From Molanna angustata (lineage: Eukaryota; Arthropoda; Insecta; Trichoptera; Molannidae), in the NCBI GenBank assembly GCA_963576475.1, contig OY754970.1, forward strand, positions 29,215,091 to 29,279,090: 64,000 nt of DNA. Direction: 5' to 3'. Of the stretch, positions 52,345 through 64,000 are shown piece after piece. The number at the start of each line of letters is the position of its first letter. The stretch's first letter is position 1. The position numbers were made by a program, and so were the translations under genes. Below the pieces are notes generated by a model. It was not told the origin of the DNA and made no database searches. It saw nothing but the letters and a program-made list of their open reading frames with translations.

Positions 52345-53245
52345 GTAGTTGCATGTAACACATGAGATCCAACAGTCGGTGGAGATAGTATGTGTAGGTA
52401 GTTGAAGAATACGTACAAAACTAAATACCTACAAAAAAATAGTAAAAAATAAATACTTAATACCAAAAATACAAATTGAATATATAAATACATTTTGTTT
52501 TTCTATACAAAATATGTTTGACAGCATAGAATAATGTGGAGTTCAATCCTTGTTCCCTACGTCGAATAGATATACAACTTGATGGTATGCAGATGAAATG
52601 AAGATGATAAAAAGATGATTATCAAACTATAAGATTCCCCGTAGAAATTGCGTATTCTGCCATACAAATTGTATGAATCGATATTATCACTAAATTTTAC
52701 AATTTTTTTAATTAATAAGGAAAGTTTGAGATGCACCGTGATAATGCTTATGATTGTTATAGACAATTAAATTATGTAATTGCGGTGTTACGGCGTTTTT
52801 CGATTTTTTTTATTTGGAAATATAAGCAGTTAAACGCATAAATTTGTCATAAAAATGTTTTTCTTTAAAAAAAAAAAGTTTGAGAAGCTCTGGAACCTTT
52901 TTATAAGAACAAGTATGAGAGATTGTATTTGTCTATATTTTTTTAAGGTTTCAGCGTTCATACTTTTATGGTTTTTGAGATATGTGGAAATATTAAATAA
53001 AAAATCAAGTGTTGATAAACCCTGACTGGATGTTTTGTAGGCTAAATTTTTTTCTTTATATTAGAAATCTGTGCATCAAGCGGATCACAAGTTTATAGGG
53101 ACACAGACACACTAAATGTTCTACTTTGAATTCTAATTTCATCCACATACATAACATAATATATTGGTGTTTTTTGACTTTACAGATGGAAAAACCGCGC
53201 AAAAAGTCCACTTCTTCATACAATTTTCTCACACAGCACTAAGGA
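52345..53245 (-). mobile_element. Helitron-like element, decayed copy D
   Basis: Inverted relative of the 19648/25060/26105 family. It starts (reading plus) with 'AGTTGCATGTAACACATGAG' + 'ATCCAACAGTCGG' and keeps collinear blocks such as 'TTTGAGATATGTGG', 'GTGTTTTTTGACTTTACAG' and 'CATACAATTTTCTC'. The terminal CTAG reads CTAC and the 5' end is lost near 53245. Many substitutions and indels, so it is older than the other copies. Confidence 0.7.
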
Positions 53246-53387
53246 CTGTAGATTCATTTAGAGAAATAAATTCTTTTGAAAAAATCTAAATTTGAAATAT
53301 TAGGTTGTTGAATTTTATTTCAAAAGCAGTCGAAAACAAATATGCTTAAAAATAGGCGATGTCATAAGTGTACTCAATTATTAACAG

Positions 53388-53838
53388 ATTTTTAATTATC
53401 TCAATAGAGACGAAGTTGGAATATTTACTGTAGGAGAACCGGGAAATCAAGGCACCTACAGGGCTTACGACCTGTCATCGGCTGGTTTACGTGATCACTT
53501 TATGCGATTGCGCAACGTTCACCAATTATGCCTTTTTAATGAGATCCCTATCAATTCAATTTTGAAAGTTCTATATATTGTAATACTCTTTTCGCTTGAA
53601 AATAAGGAATTTTTACTACAGCCATCTATGTGTGAAATTATGAACAACATTCTTATTATTCTTATTTATTTTGTTGTAACGCCATCTATTGAGAGAATTG
53701 GTTTTTTTTTGTAAACGAAATCACGTAAACCAGCCGATGATAGGTCGTAAGCCCTGTAGGTGCCTTGATTTCCCGGTTCTCTTACAGTAAATATTCCAAC
53801 TTCGTCTCTATTGAGATAATTAAAAATCTGTTAAAAAA
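53388..53838 (+). mobile_element. long-TIR MITE, copy 5 (both ends)
   Basis: Best copy for boundaries. The left TIR 'TTAACAGATTTTTAATTATC' ... 'GGCTGGTTTACGTGATC' (about 120 bp) is mirrored at 53716-53838. The non-repeated centre contains 'CGCCATCTATTGAGAGAATT' and 'CAGCCATCTATG'. No transposase. Confidence 0.88.
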
Positions 53839-54235
53839 TATCTTTGACTCCCGACAGGGAAAAAAAATCCAATGTTTGCGCATATGCAATAATAAAAATA
53901 TTCAATTATTAAGTAGGTACATTTTGAAAATAATATTATACATCATAATATTTTTCTTAGATACCAACGAATTTTCAATTTGCTTGACATCTAATGAAGT
54001 TATTAAACATCTTGAAAAAACTAAGATAAATAACAACAGTAATGTAATATGCCATAAACAAGTTTTATTTTGTAATTTAATAATGTACTTAGGTAACCAC
54101 ATAGATTAAGTGTGTTTCTCACTACATTTTTCATTCGTGTACACACGTAGGATTATAATCGTATAGTTAACATATCCAACACGTATCGTAGCAGACAAAA
54201 CAAATGCTAGTCGTATAATTATCAAATAAAATAGA

Positions 54236-54362
54236 ACACTGTATTTATCCACAGATTCGGTTTATTGCGATCTATTATTAATATTATTGGCGAAGTGTCT
54301 CGGCATTATCGAGGCGAAATCTATCGGTAGTAGTAAATCGAACCTGTGGTTGAATAATAATA
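54236..54362. repeat. imperfect inverted repeat
   Basis: 'TATTTATCCACAGATTCGG' and 'AATCGAACCTGTGGTTGAAT' are inverted relatives at the two ends of a ~125-bp block. Confidence 0.45.
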
Positions 54363-54404
54363 ATGAATTAATAATAAATGAATTCTTCATATATTTAATT
54401 TATA

Positions 54405-54535
54405 ATAAATGAAGAGGAAGACCAGCAGAAAGATGGAGTGAAAGCTGGACATCCAGATCACAAGAGGCAGTCTCCGACTGAAAAAACAGGCCCTCGGCCT
54501 AAAACCAGAGGAAGAAGAAGAAGAATTCTTCATTT
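54405..54535 (+). pseudogene. LINE ORF2 3' scrap
   Basis: Reads 'KRKTSRKME' or, in another frame, 'RGRPAERWSESWTSRSQ', the GRPxxRW motif of LINE C-termini. Ends in a GAAGAAGAAGAAGAA tail (54511-54525). Heavily decayed. Confidence 0.5.
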
Positions 54536-54739
54536 CTCTCAAACATAATAAATTTAAAAAAAAAAAACATCGTGATAAGCACAAGATTAAAAAATAATAT
54601 CAAAAAATAAAATAACAATACACAACAACAATAAAAAGATTTAAATATTATACAACGTTAAATGAACAAATAAAAAAACAACTTATGATTGTATATGTTT
54701 ATAGAATATGAAAAAAATAATTCAATAATTATTAAATAT

Positions 54740-54805
54740 GTAAAATAAACAGGAGAAATCCCACTAGGCAATGCCTGTTTGTGGGTATTATAAAAATCAT
54801 TAATT
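54740..54805 (-). mobile_element. LINE UTR-like fragment
   Basis: 'AATCCCACTAGGCAATGCCTG' is the inverted form of the 'ACCTAGTGGGGCATTGC' UTR motif at about 12157. Confidence 0.35.
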
Positions 54806-55134
54806 TAATTTAAAAGAATAGGTAGGTACTGTGTTCTAATATATTTGTTAATTTTAAAACCATTTTCATTCTGTTTTCATTGTGATTTCCAGACTGTTTC
54901 AAGCAAAGACCTTATATACTAAAACCTTGTTTCAAACTTAAGACTTATCAAATATTATTAGTAATTCATATCTTTAAATATATCTATAGCATAAATATGA
55001 CTAAGTAGTCAATGAAAATGATAGGACGATTAACGACTGTTGGTGTCTTATTCTCCCTATATTGTATGTTCCCAAGAGAGAATCTAGCTGTCCTTCCTTA
55101 TTTTAAGAAGTCTTTCTAGAGGAAGACTGATTAC

Positions 55135-55370
55135 TGATTACGTAGTGGGATGTAAAGAATTTTGATGGTGTCTATTATTAAGATATGACCTTCGCTGTCG
55201 ATGCCGTCTTATGGTGTTCGTTTCTTTTTCTTCTTCAGACTTTTGCCGTCCACTCCTGAGCATAGAAGTTCTCCACGTCAAACGATCTTGAGGCATCGCC
55301 ATCCATTTTCTACCCGAGCATGTGGTCGACTTGGGTCGCGAAGACGACGTCCTCAGCCTCACATATGATT
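55135..55370 (-). pseudogene. LINE ORF2 C-terminal fragment
   Basis: The minus frame reads 'KWMAMPQDRLTWRTSMLRSG', the W-x-x-x-x-QDR-x-x-WR end of RTE-type ORF2, followed by 'RQKSEEEKETN' and a GAAGAAGAAAAAGA run resembling a tail. Upstream residues are not recognisable. Confidence 0.55.
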
Positions 55371-55439
55371 CTCAATAGGTTTTTAACTTTATTTATTTGA
55401 TTTGAAAATTAAGGATTTACATTGCGGTATAAAGTATCT

Positions 55440-55640
55440 TGGATTCGGTGGGTCCCCACGTTTCAGGTTGGCCACTAAGGAGTAGTGGTATGATATATGA
55501 TTGATAGTAGTCCTTGTGTTGTCCGATGTGCAACCGCTCCGGATATGAACAGGATTTTAAGGACTATAACATTCCTAATGGGGTGGGGTTGAAGGCCTAC
55601 GAAAAAACTCTCACTGTGGTGTAAAGTAATGTAAAAAATA
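55440..55640 (+). mobile_element. GC-rich LINE 3'-UTR copy
   Basis: 'GATAGTAGTCCTTGTGTTGT', 'CCGATGTGCAACCGCTCC' and 'ACTATAACATTCC' align with 46420-46500 in the same order. Confidence 0.7.
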
Positions 55641-56160
55641 CCGTTTTTTCATATATTATACTTTTGTCTGAAATGTTTTATCATACATATATTTATGTTA
55701 ATGCAAACGCCTGTTACGTTTACTGTATTTTGATATAAACAAACCCTTATTACACCGTTGGCAATGTTTTGTTTTGTTGGATAAATATAATGATCTGTTG
55801 AAATATTTTGGTGTTAGTATGTAGATATATATTATCTGCCTACGTACGGTGCGTTGTTTGAAATAAAAGCTGTTACGAAGGTAAACCTTTGTAAACAATG
55901 AGTCTCACATCAAGGTATATAATATTGTACATGTAACAAACGTAGAGAGATCTGTCCAAATATACCGGAGATTTTAGTCCTCTCAACTCATTTAATTAAA
56001 TCGCTTAATATATAATATTTATCTAGTACCTATTATTTTCCCTAGCATTTCATAATTTGATGTTTTAATAGCCACATTGCAGTAAGTACTGTTGATTTTC
56101 ACTGATAATCTGGAGCTGTAGCGATCAAAACAATACTTATGTATACGTTAAAAAAATATT
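55641..56160. other. AT-rich stretch, nothing recognised
   Basis: No feature supported. Confidence 0.5.
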
Positions 56161-56164
56161 CATT

Positions 56165-56470
56165 TTCATAAAAGTGCAATCCCATTATTGGGCGCTCTCG
56201 ACCTCTGTCTCCTGTCCGCAATGTTTATTTTTTTCGTCAGGCGTTCCTCATTCATTCTCCCCATGCGGCCAAACATTTTTTAACCTTGTACATTCTTTCC
56301 TTATGTCCTCATTTCTTACCCTGTCATACAGTGTTCTATAACAGATTCTTTTTGGCGATCTCATTTCAAATGCATTTATTCTACTTTCGTGCGACTTCTG
56401 CCATATATAGATTTCACTTGCAAAATCGAAAATACAAGAGGTATATAAAGTTCGAGTACCATCCCACATA
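56165..56470 (-). pseudogene. RTE LINE ORF2 fragment
   Basis: The minus frame reads 'IYIWQKSHESRINAFEMRSP', 'KRICYRTLYDRVRNED' and 'IRKECTRLKNVWPHGENE', a close match to residues of the 4549 element ('QKSHESRINAVEMRSLRRIC', 'DRVRNEDTRKEC'). A frameshift follows, then degraded sequence to about 56165. Confidence 0.85.
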
Positions 56471-56489
56471 CATATCTATGAGTTTACTT

Positions 56490-56645
56490 CCCATTCTAAA
56501 ATTTGCTTTAGGTGAGAGGAGACTGGTGTGGTGTTAGGAAATACATGCATATGTGGTGATTCCTTTTAAATGGCATGGCACACCCGCACATAATATGTCG
56601 GTGGTTACAACACGTTGTGGTCGTGATGGAACGAATGAATGAATA
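56490..56645 (+). mobile_element. LINE 3'-UTR fragment ending in GAATGAATGAAT
   Basis: 'CACACCCGCACATAATATG' + 'TCGGTGGTTACAACACGTTG' corresponds to 17630-17670. It ends in a short ATGA repeat. Confidence 0.5.
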
Positions 56646-56999
56646 TTTCGTTTATATCGAAATGAAATGGTTCGTTCACAAATAACCAGTTAAGCATATT
56701 TAAACTAATTTGTGGATGCAAAATATAAATGCTTCTAACTGAAGTAATACGAGTATATGTACATGTCCAATGGATACCCATACTGACATCGCATTTATAT
56801 TAAATTGGGAAAAACCCAGAGAAGTCAATTTAATATTTTTTCAATGAATAAAACGCATTTGTGTTTGGATAATATGAACCTCAAAACCTCAAAAGATTGA
56901 AGGAAAAAATATAATATATTTAGAGTTTTGAAATCATATATTATCTGTGATCCTAAGCTAAAATGTCTATTCACAATATGGCAATATTCTGAAGAGCTC

Positions 57000-57410
57000 C
57001 TCGCTCGGTTGCATCCGGATAAACGTATGGCCAGGATGGTCCTATCTTCATTGTGGGGTGTTGGGTAGGGAAAACGAACTGCGTCGTATCAAAATTATAT
57101 TGTATACAAAGGTGATTCGTCAAAAGGTTCGCGTTGATCTAGTTTGACAAAACGTTGGGGGGGCGTATAGGTTTGATCGTTTCGATGGAGTGCCTGTGTT
57201 TTAATGAGGCAGTTTTCACTGTGGCAGTTCGACGAAGGAAAATCCGGGCTGAGCGCACGCACTGCGCCGCTAACCTCCGTGTGGGAAGGACCAAGTCTAC
57301 GCGTCGCGTCTTTAAAAATCCTTCGGCGATAATGCAAAAGTTTTAAAACGAAAACTTTGAAATTTGAACGTGTTTTCGAAAGAGGAAACATTATACCCTC
57401 CAATCAAATA
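57000..57410. other. GC-richer unidentified block
   Basis: CpG-containing island in AT-rich DNA with two overlapping antiparallel open frames (plus 57155-57346, minus 57095-57403). Neither has a motif. It could be a promoter or first exon of a host gene, or an unknown TE. No splice signals were judged convincing. 57411-58225 is AT-rich and empty. Confidence 0.3.
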
Positions 57411-58226
57411 ACGGCAGAACGTATTTTGGTATTTTTTATTGAAATTTCCCCTTCGAACTTGTTGATAACTTTTGTTTGTATACTTTGAAGTGTTGATATT
57501 TACGTTTCCCTGTGGATTGTGACCAGAAATTCTTTGACATTTTTTGGGTAAGTGAATTATTTGATTGTTTTATATTATGTTGAATGATATTGTTGTTTAC
57601 AAATTGTCGCAACTTAAAGGCATGATTAAAGAAAATAATTATAAATTCATATATGAAATTGTCCATAAATACCGCATATTTTTAAATATAAAAACATTAA
57701 TTGTTTATTTGACAATTAAAATTCTTTAACTAAGTTTGTTAATATATTTTTTACGACTAATTTTTTTTTTCATATTTGCTGTTGATACGAGCTCAATTAT
57801 ATTTTTTTTATTTTGCTAAATCCATAGATGAATTTTTTACGACTTAAAAAAAATCGGATGATTTCATTCAAGTATTGTTCATTATAAATAATATTGTACA
57901 TAACTAAGTATTGAAAACTGAAAGTTATTATATCGGGGAAATAATAAATTGGATTTAATTTATGACATGATTATATTTTAACCTGTTTCATTTTATAGCA
58001 GATAATCATTTTCTTAAATACATTTATCATATTTTTTTCGAACCAATTTTTCGAATCATTTAAAAAACTGCATAAATTTATCTCAAAATAGAAAAATTAA
58101 TATAATTTTTGTTTATAGAATATTAAAACTTTAACCTGTTTATAGAAAAGAAATCAACTCTGCAAATAAATAAAAAACAATATTTATTTAATTACCTAAT
58201 CATTAAGGGAATAAATTGCCTTTACA

Positions 58227-60585
<2,359 letters not shown>

Positions 60586-60782
60586 GTGATTCAAGCAAGA
60601 CTTACGATCCATACTTTTATCGTAGTTTGTAAACATGTGATATATGTTCATTCATTCATAATATCACGGAATATCCAACAATGTGCGGTAACTAGAGACA
60701 GGTGTGCGGGTGTGTATTATCTTATAAAAGGAAACATGACACATGCGTGTTTCTCAATACCATATCAAAAAAGCGTCATTCA

Positions 60783-61142
60783 GAATCGATGGTGAACCTC
60801 ATTGCTGAACTATGTGGGAAGTTATTTTGTCTGATGTTGTATTTTCGATTACCTGTTTTTTACGGGAAACTCGAAAATTATGATAATGTAAAAAAGAGTG
60901 GAAACACTATTCTAAGTTGGTGCTGCACAGTTGGTACATATTACAGTCGTATATTTGTACGAAGGAAATGGAAGAGGCTTATCTCCAGCGGTGGAAGAAA
61001 GAAGACTGATGAAAAAGAAGAAGAATATTATGATTTTCAAAGTTCAAAAGGGTTTTTCACAGAAGCCCTCGCAAAGTTGATTTTAATATCTGATATTTAT
61101 TCAATACAGAGAAATAAGAAACCAATAAAGAAAACAAAATAG
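60783..61142 (+). other. unidentified ORF (~119-146 codons)
   Basis: I do not recognise this. From 60702 the frame is open to TAG at 61140; the protein-like part begins around MVNLIAELCGKLFCLMLYFR, a hydrophobic stretch that could span a membrane. It continues 'LPVFYGKLENYDNVKKS', 'SWCCTVGTYYSRIFVRRKWK' and a Lys/Glu-rich tail. No family motif and no repeat copy elsewhere in the window. May be a chance ORF or a host exon. Confidence 0.25.
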
Positions 61143-62189
61143 ATTGTTATAAGGAAAAAGGGAGGATTCTGTTTTATTTTTGTTGAATAATTTATTGTAC
61201 ATGTGGGTGGGTCGAAAAAACTTTTTATGAATTTCAAAAAGCTGAGGTGCGGAAAAGTTATCCTTTATAATGTAAAAAAAGCATAAAATTATTAAAATCG
61301 GTTATAGTCCTCTATTCGCGCATCGCACTTATGGTTTTGAATTTTTTTTATCACGCTGCTATAGTAATTTTTTTAAGTAAATAAAAACATGAATAGATCA
61401 CGCTTTAGTTTTTATTGCTTGGTTAATGGCTTAAAATAACAAATTTAATTCTGATCTATAGTTTTCCTTTCTCGCAACGTCGTAGAATTTTTTTTTTTTT
61501 GCATTTTTTTACAGTGGAGCTCTTCCGTTGTTTTGCAAGAATAAAACGAACCAGAATTCGAAATATATTTATGCGGTTGATAATTGTAAAATATTAGTAG
61601 ATTTGCTCACACTTCCTGTCAAAGTCGAGGTCTTTTCTTTGACGGACGAAAATATGATAGTTTGTTCGTCAAAAAAATGAATGCCAAAAGATTTTGAAGG
61701 AATGTGAAACAAAAATCATTATCATCATTGGCGCTGCAGTCCTGTGAAGGCCCTGGCCTCCTGAAAGAAGAATATTTATTTATTTTCCTAGAACTATTTA
61801 TATTGGACATATAACTTACTCCTCGGCCGTTTTTTTCCGACCCATCCTATTATACTTCAAAATATGTATATCATTTGATTACCTTATGTTAAATATATAT
61901 CATGATTTTCTACGAAAATACCAAAAAAAAAACTTTCTGATTTATTTTAGATATCGAATAAGTAGAAGTTTATTAATATATTAAAAGAAATACGACAAAT
62001 ATAATCATAATTCATCGATATATTTAAAGATTTTTTAGATTTATTATATGAATTATTATTTATTATATTAATTTATTCATTATTTTATTTTTTCGAATAG
62101 GGTACCTATTCGAATTTAATTTAGGAGAAAAAATCTGAATAATAAAAACATCTCAATGGAAACACCCTAACTCTAAACACATTAAAGAC
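61143..62189. other. AT-rich stretch, nothing recognised
   Basis: Includes a T-run (61488-61501). No gene supported. Confidence 0.5.
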
Positions 62190-62192
62190 TAA
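62190..62192. repeat. TAA target-site duplication, left
   Basis: Partner TAA at 62804-62806; a 3-bp TWA duplication is the PIF/Harbinger hallmark. Confidence 0.85.
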
Positions 62193-62803
62193 AGGTGATA
62201 TCAGACGGTTCATTTTTTGTTCATTCGCATCTTTCACTATTCATTGTTCACTCGAAATGAAACGTCTGAACACAGAATGAAACAAAAGTGTCGAATGAAT
62301 TCACTAGTGGGCCAATCCGACAATGTTGGATCGGTTCATTTTTGTAAACAGGCATCTTTCACTCGCACTCCGAATGAACGAAAAATGAACCGTCTGAACA
62401 CAGGAATGAACGTTCACTCGAGTTCAGTTATTTCGTCTCAACTCCTCTAGCCGACGGACGCGTCATTGGTATTTTTGTTTGTGATGTATTATTTCACGCG
62501 TCAAAATGGCGTTTAAGTGGAATGACCAAAACACTGTGCTGTTTTTGGAGAATTTTAAAAACTATCAGTGCCTATGGAACTATAAAATAAAAGAATATAA
62601 AGATAGAACAATAAGGGCTAATTCCATAAAATCCCTAAACTTATTCCGAGACGCACGACTTCATTCGATGATATGTTGAAAAAAACAACGAGTGAACGTT
62701 TATTTCTTTGTCATTCCGTATAGACGTGTGAACATGGAATGAAAGAAAAATGAACCATTCACTCGAGTGAACGTTCACTCGAATGAACCGTCTGATATCT
62801 CCT
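62193..62803 (+). mobile_element. PIF/Harbinger-type non-autonomous element, 611 bp
   Basis: Terminal inverted repeats AGGTGATATCAGACGGTTCA and TGAACCGTCTGATATCTCCT differ at one position, and the element is flanked by TAA on both sides. The subterminal regions are dense in GAATGAAC / GTTCATTC and 'CACTCGAGTGAACG' words in both orientations, likely transposase or MADF binding repeats. It encodes only a MADF-domain start, no transposase. Confidence 0.9.
62506..62679 (+). pseudogene. truncated MADF-domain protein (57 aa)
   Basis: ATG start; product begins MAFKWNDQNTVLFLENF, then KNYQCLWNYKIKEYKDR, then TIRANSIKSLNLFRDA. It matches the first two helices of a MADF (Myb/SANT-like) DNA-binding domain: W..., F-L-x-x-[FY]-x-x-[FY]-x-x-L-W, Y-K-D-R. 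In PIF/Harbinger elements such a protein is the second ORF that helps the transposase bind element ends and enter the nucleus. The frame ends at TGA after about 50 residues, before the rest of the domain, so it is probably a deletion product. A truncated competitor protein is conceivable but unproven. Confidence 0.75.
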
Positions 62804-62806
62804 TAA
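62804..62806. repeat. TAA target-site duplication, right
   Basis: Partner of 62190-62192. Confidence 0.85.
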
Positions 62807-62849
62807 ATCACATCTAGTATACTCGTAAAAGAAAGAGGAAACTTCTCAT

Positions 62850-63295
62850 GGACAAAGACATTTTAAATACTACATATGCCATCAAACTACATAATTACCT
62901 ACCAACCTCACTAAAACAGCTACCACAAAACACATCGTCACAAAAATACACATAACACCATGGATAAATAACACCGGTTCAGATCATATCAATAACATTA
63001 TTACAACTCATTAAATATAAATAACTTTCACATTTTTTTCTCAATGACAATTTAATGTATTATATAATTCAAGACCTTACACATAATGTACTATTTATGT
63101 CACACAACTGTTCAAATGAACACCTCGGCACAAGACTTCCTAGTGATATGTTCATCGTACCCTAGCAATTACATATTTATCAATAACACACATACACACA
63201 CTTTTATGTACACATATACTTATCATATAGCTCTAGTATGTAATTGTATTTGTAACTTCCTCTTTGTATTATTAATAAAAATAAAAAAAAAAATT
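62850..63295 (+). repeat. possible retroposon 3' UTR with A-rich tail
   Basis: Unusually C- and A-rich compared with the flanks. Ends 'GTATTATTAATAAAAATAAA' and a run of A. No ORF recognised. Confidence 0.35.
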
Positions 63296-63366
63296 TTTTT
63301 AATTTTTTTATAAATACTTAGGTCGATGATACGTGTACATTTAATTCATTTTACGTGTTGATATAA

Positions 63367-63484
63367 TGGGCCTTACTTATTATTTGCAATTTGTGTTTAA
63401 GCTGATATTTACCCAGTTTTTTGTATGGCCGAAACTGACTTAGCATCGGATTAAACTCGTATTTCAAATAGTAAGTAAGGCCCA
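63367..63484. mobile_element. 118-bp MITE with TGGGCCTTACTTA termini
   Basis: TGGGCCTTACTTATTATTTG at the left is mirrored by CAAATAGTAAGTAAGGCCCA at the right (18 of 20). ATAA occurs directly outside both ends and may be the target duplication. Confidence 0.8.
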
Positions 63485-63519
63485 ATAAGTTAATTATTAA
63501 CTGTAAAATAAATAGTTAT

Positions 63520-63735
63520 TTCAATCGCCGACAGTCCGCAAGTGTGAATCTCAATTCGCACTTGTTGATACTTCTTTTTGCACCATGGTGCCGAGATTGC
63601 TAATCCAGAGGGCTCCATGAGCTACTATTCGTGCCATGCATTGTTTTTTTTTGTCGTTCATTTTAGCGTTCTACGAAGGGGCCGTTGACAGTCCCCATAT
63701 GCGTAGCGGGTGGTGGTGGAAGTAGCGAAAAAAAA
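63520..63735. repeat. dispersed repeat shared with 46865-46935
   Basis: 'CGACAGTCCGCAAGTGTGAA' and 'TTCGCACTTGTTGATACTTC' with 'TTTTTGCACCATG' match 46870-46930. Contains a short inverted pair (AAGTGTGAA / TTCGCACTT). Confidence 0.55.
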
Positions 63736-63769
63736 GTTATTTCAATGGTATACCTACCACATCACATTT

Positions 63770-63840
63770 ACTGTAAAGGTATGGCATTATTTCTACTGTA
63801 AAGGTATCTTCTACTGTAAAGGTATGGCATTATTTCAACT
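63770..63840. repeat. short tandem duplication
   Basis: 'CTACTGTAAAGGTATGGCAT' and 'TACTGTAAAGGTAT' recur three times within 70 bp. Confidence 0.7.
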
Positions 63841-63849
63841 TGCTAAGTC

Positions 63850-63970
63850 AACCGCCGCGCCGTGTCATAGTGGTGAGTCATAAGACTTCTGAGCTGGATT
63901 CCCGAATTCGATTCCCAGTTGGAGAGAAGCACTCTTAGGGTGTTCAGAAGTCCCGTTAAAATGCGCAAAA
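63850..63970 (+). mobile_element. tRNA-like SINE head
   Basis: 'GCCGTGTCATAGTGGTGAGT' (A-box-like) and 'CCGAATTCGATTCCCAG' (B-box GAATTCGATTCC) spaced about 36 bp apart. The body continues toward the window end. Confidence 0.45.
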
Positions 63971-64000
63971 ATATTTTCATTTCGCAGATTTTTTTAATAA

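Overview
This is an AT-rich, gene-poor, repeat-packed stretch of eukaryotic nuclear DNA, most likely from an insect genome. The repeat mix fits Lepidoptera (RTE, Jockey-like and L2/CR1 LINEs, tRNA-derived SINEs, Helitron-like elements, pogo and PIF/Harbinger DNA transposons, many fold-back MITEs), but the species assignment is inference. I see no convincing complete host gene. Almost every protein-like reading frame belongs to a transposable element. The only intact long ORF is a 724-residue pogo-type transposase.

Layout. 1-4500: a (TA)n tract, LINE 3' scraps, a triplicated 143-bp block and a 29-bp minisatellite. 4549-7418: a 5'-truncated RTE-type LINE bounded by a 15-bp target-site duplication. 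7.4-14.8 kb: fold-backs, short tandem arrays and a poly(A)-tailed Jockey/CR1-like LINE 3' end. 14.9-23.8 kb: a giant palindrome with two 2,331-bp arms (15014-17344 and 18414-23770) around a 1.07-kb spacer. The arms carry a Helitron-like element and a LINE fragment. The right arm also holds a complete 3,024-bp pogo-like transposon (20692-23715), and the left arm preserves its empty TA target site. 25-27 kb: two more Helitron-like copies in tandem. 28-31 kb: a LINE with a 26-bp target duplication interrupting a small ORF, nested inverted-repeat elements, and a LINE 3' end split by a 0.4-kb insertion that carries a small coherent ORF.

31.7-34.5 kb: a decayed L2/CR1-like LINE on the minus strand containing other insertions. 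34.5-43.9 kb: SINE, LINE and MITE fragments. 43.9-46.5 kb: a layered structure, namely a LINE C-terminus split by a 230-bp MITE, then its 3' UTR containing a 25-bp minisatellite, which is itself split by a 960-bp pogo-like element. 46.5-58 kb: SINEs, fold-backs, a 186-bp tandem array, a decayed Helitron-like copy, a long-TIR MITE and LINE remnants. 58.2 kb: a second (TA)n tract. 62193-62803: a PIF/Harbinger-type element with a TAA target duplication and the N-terminus of a MADF protein. The end holds short MITE and SINE pieces.

Nothing here forms an operon or pathway. The interest lies in insertion order, in sites whose empty state can be read from a second copy, and in signs of recent DNA-transposon activity.
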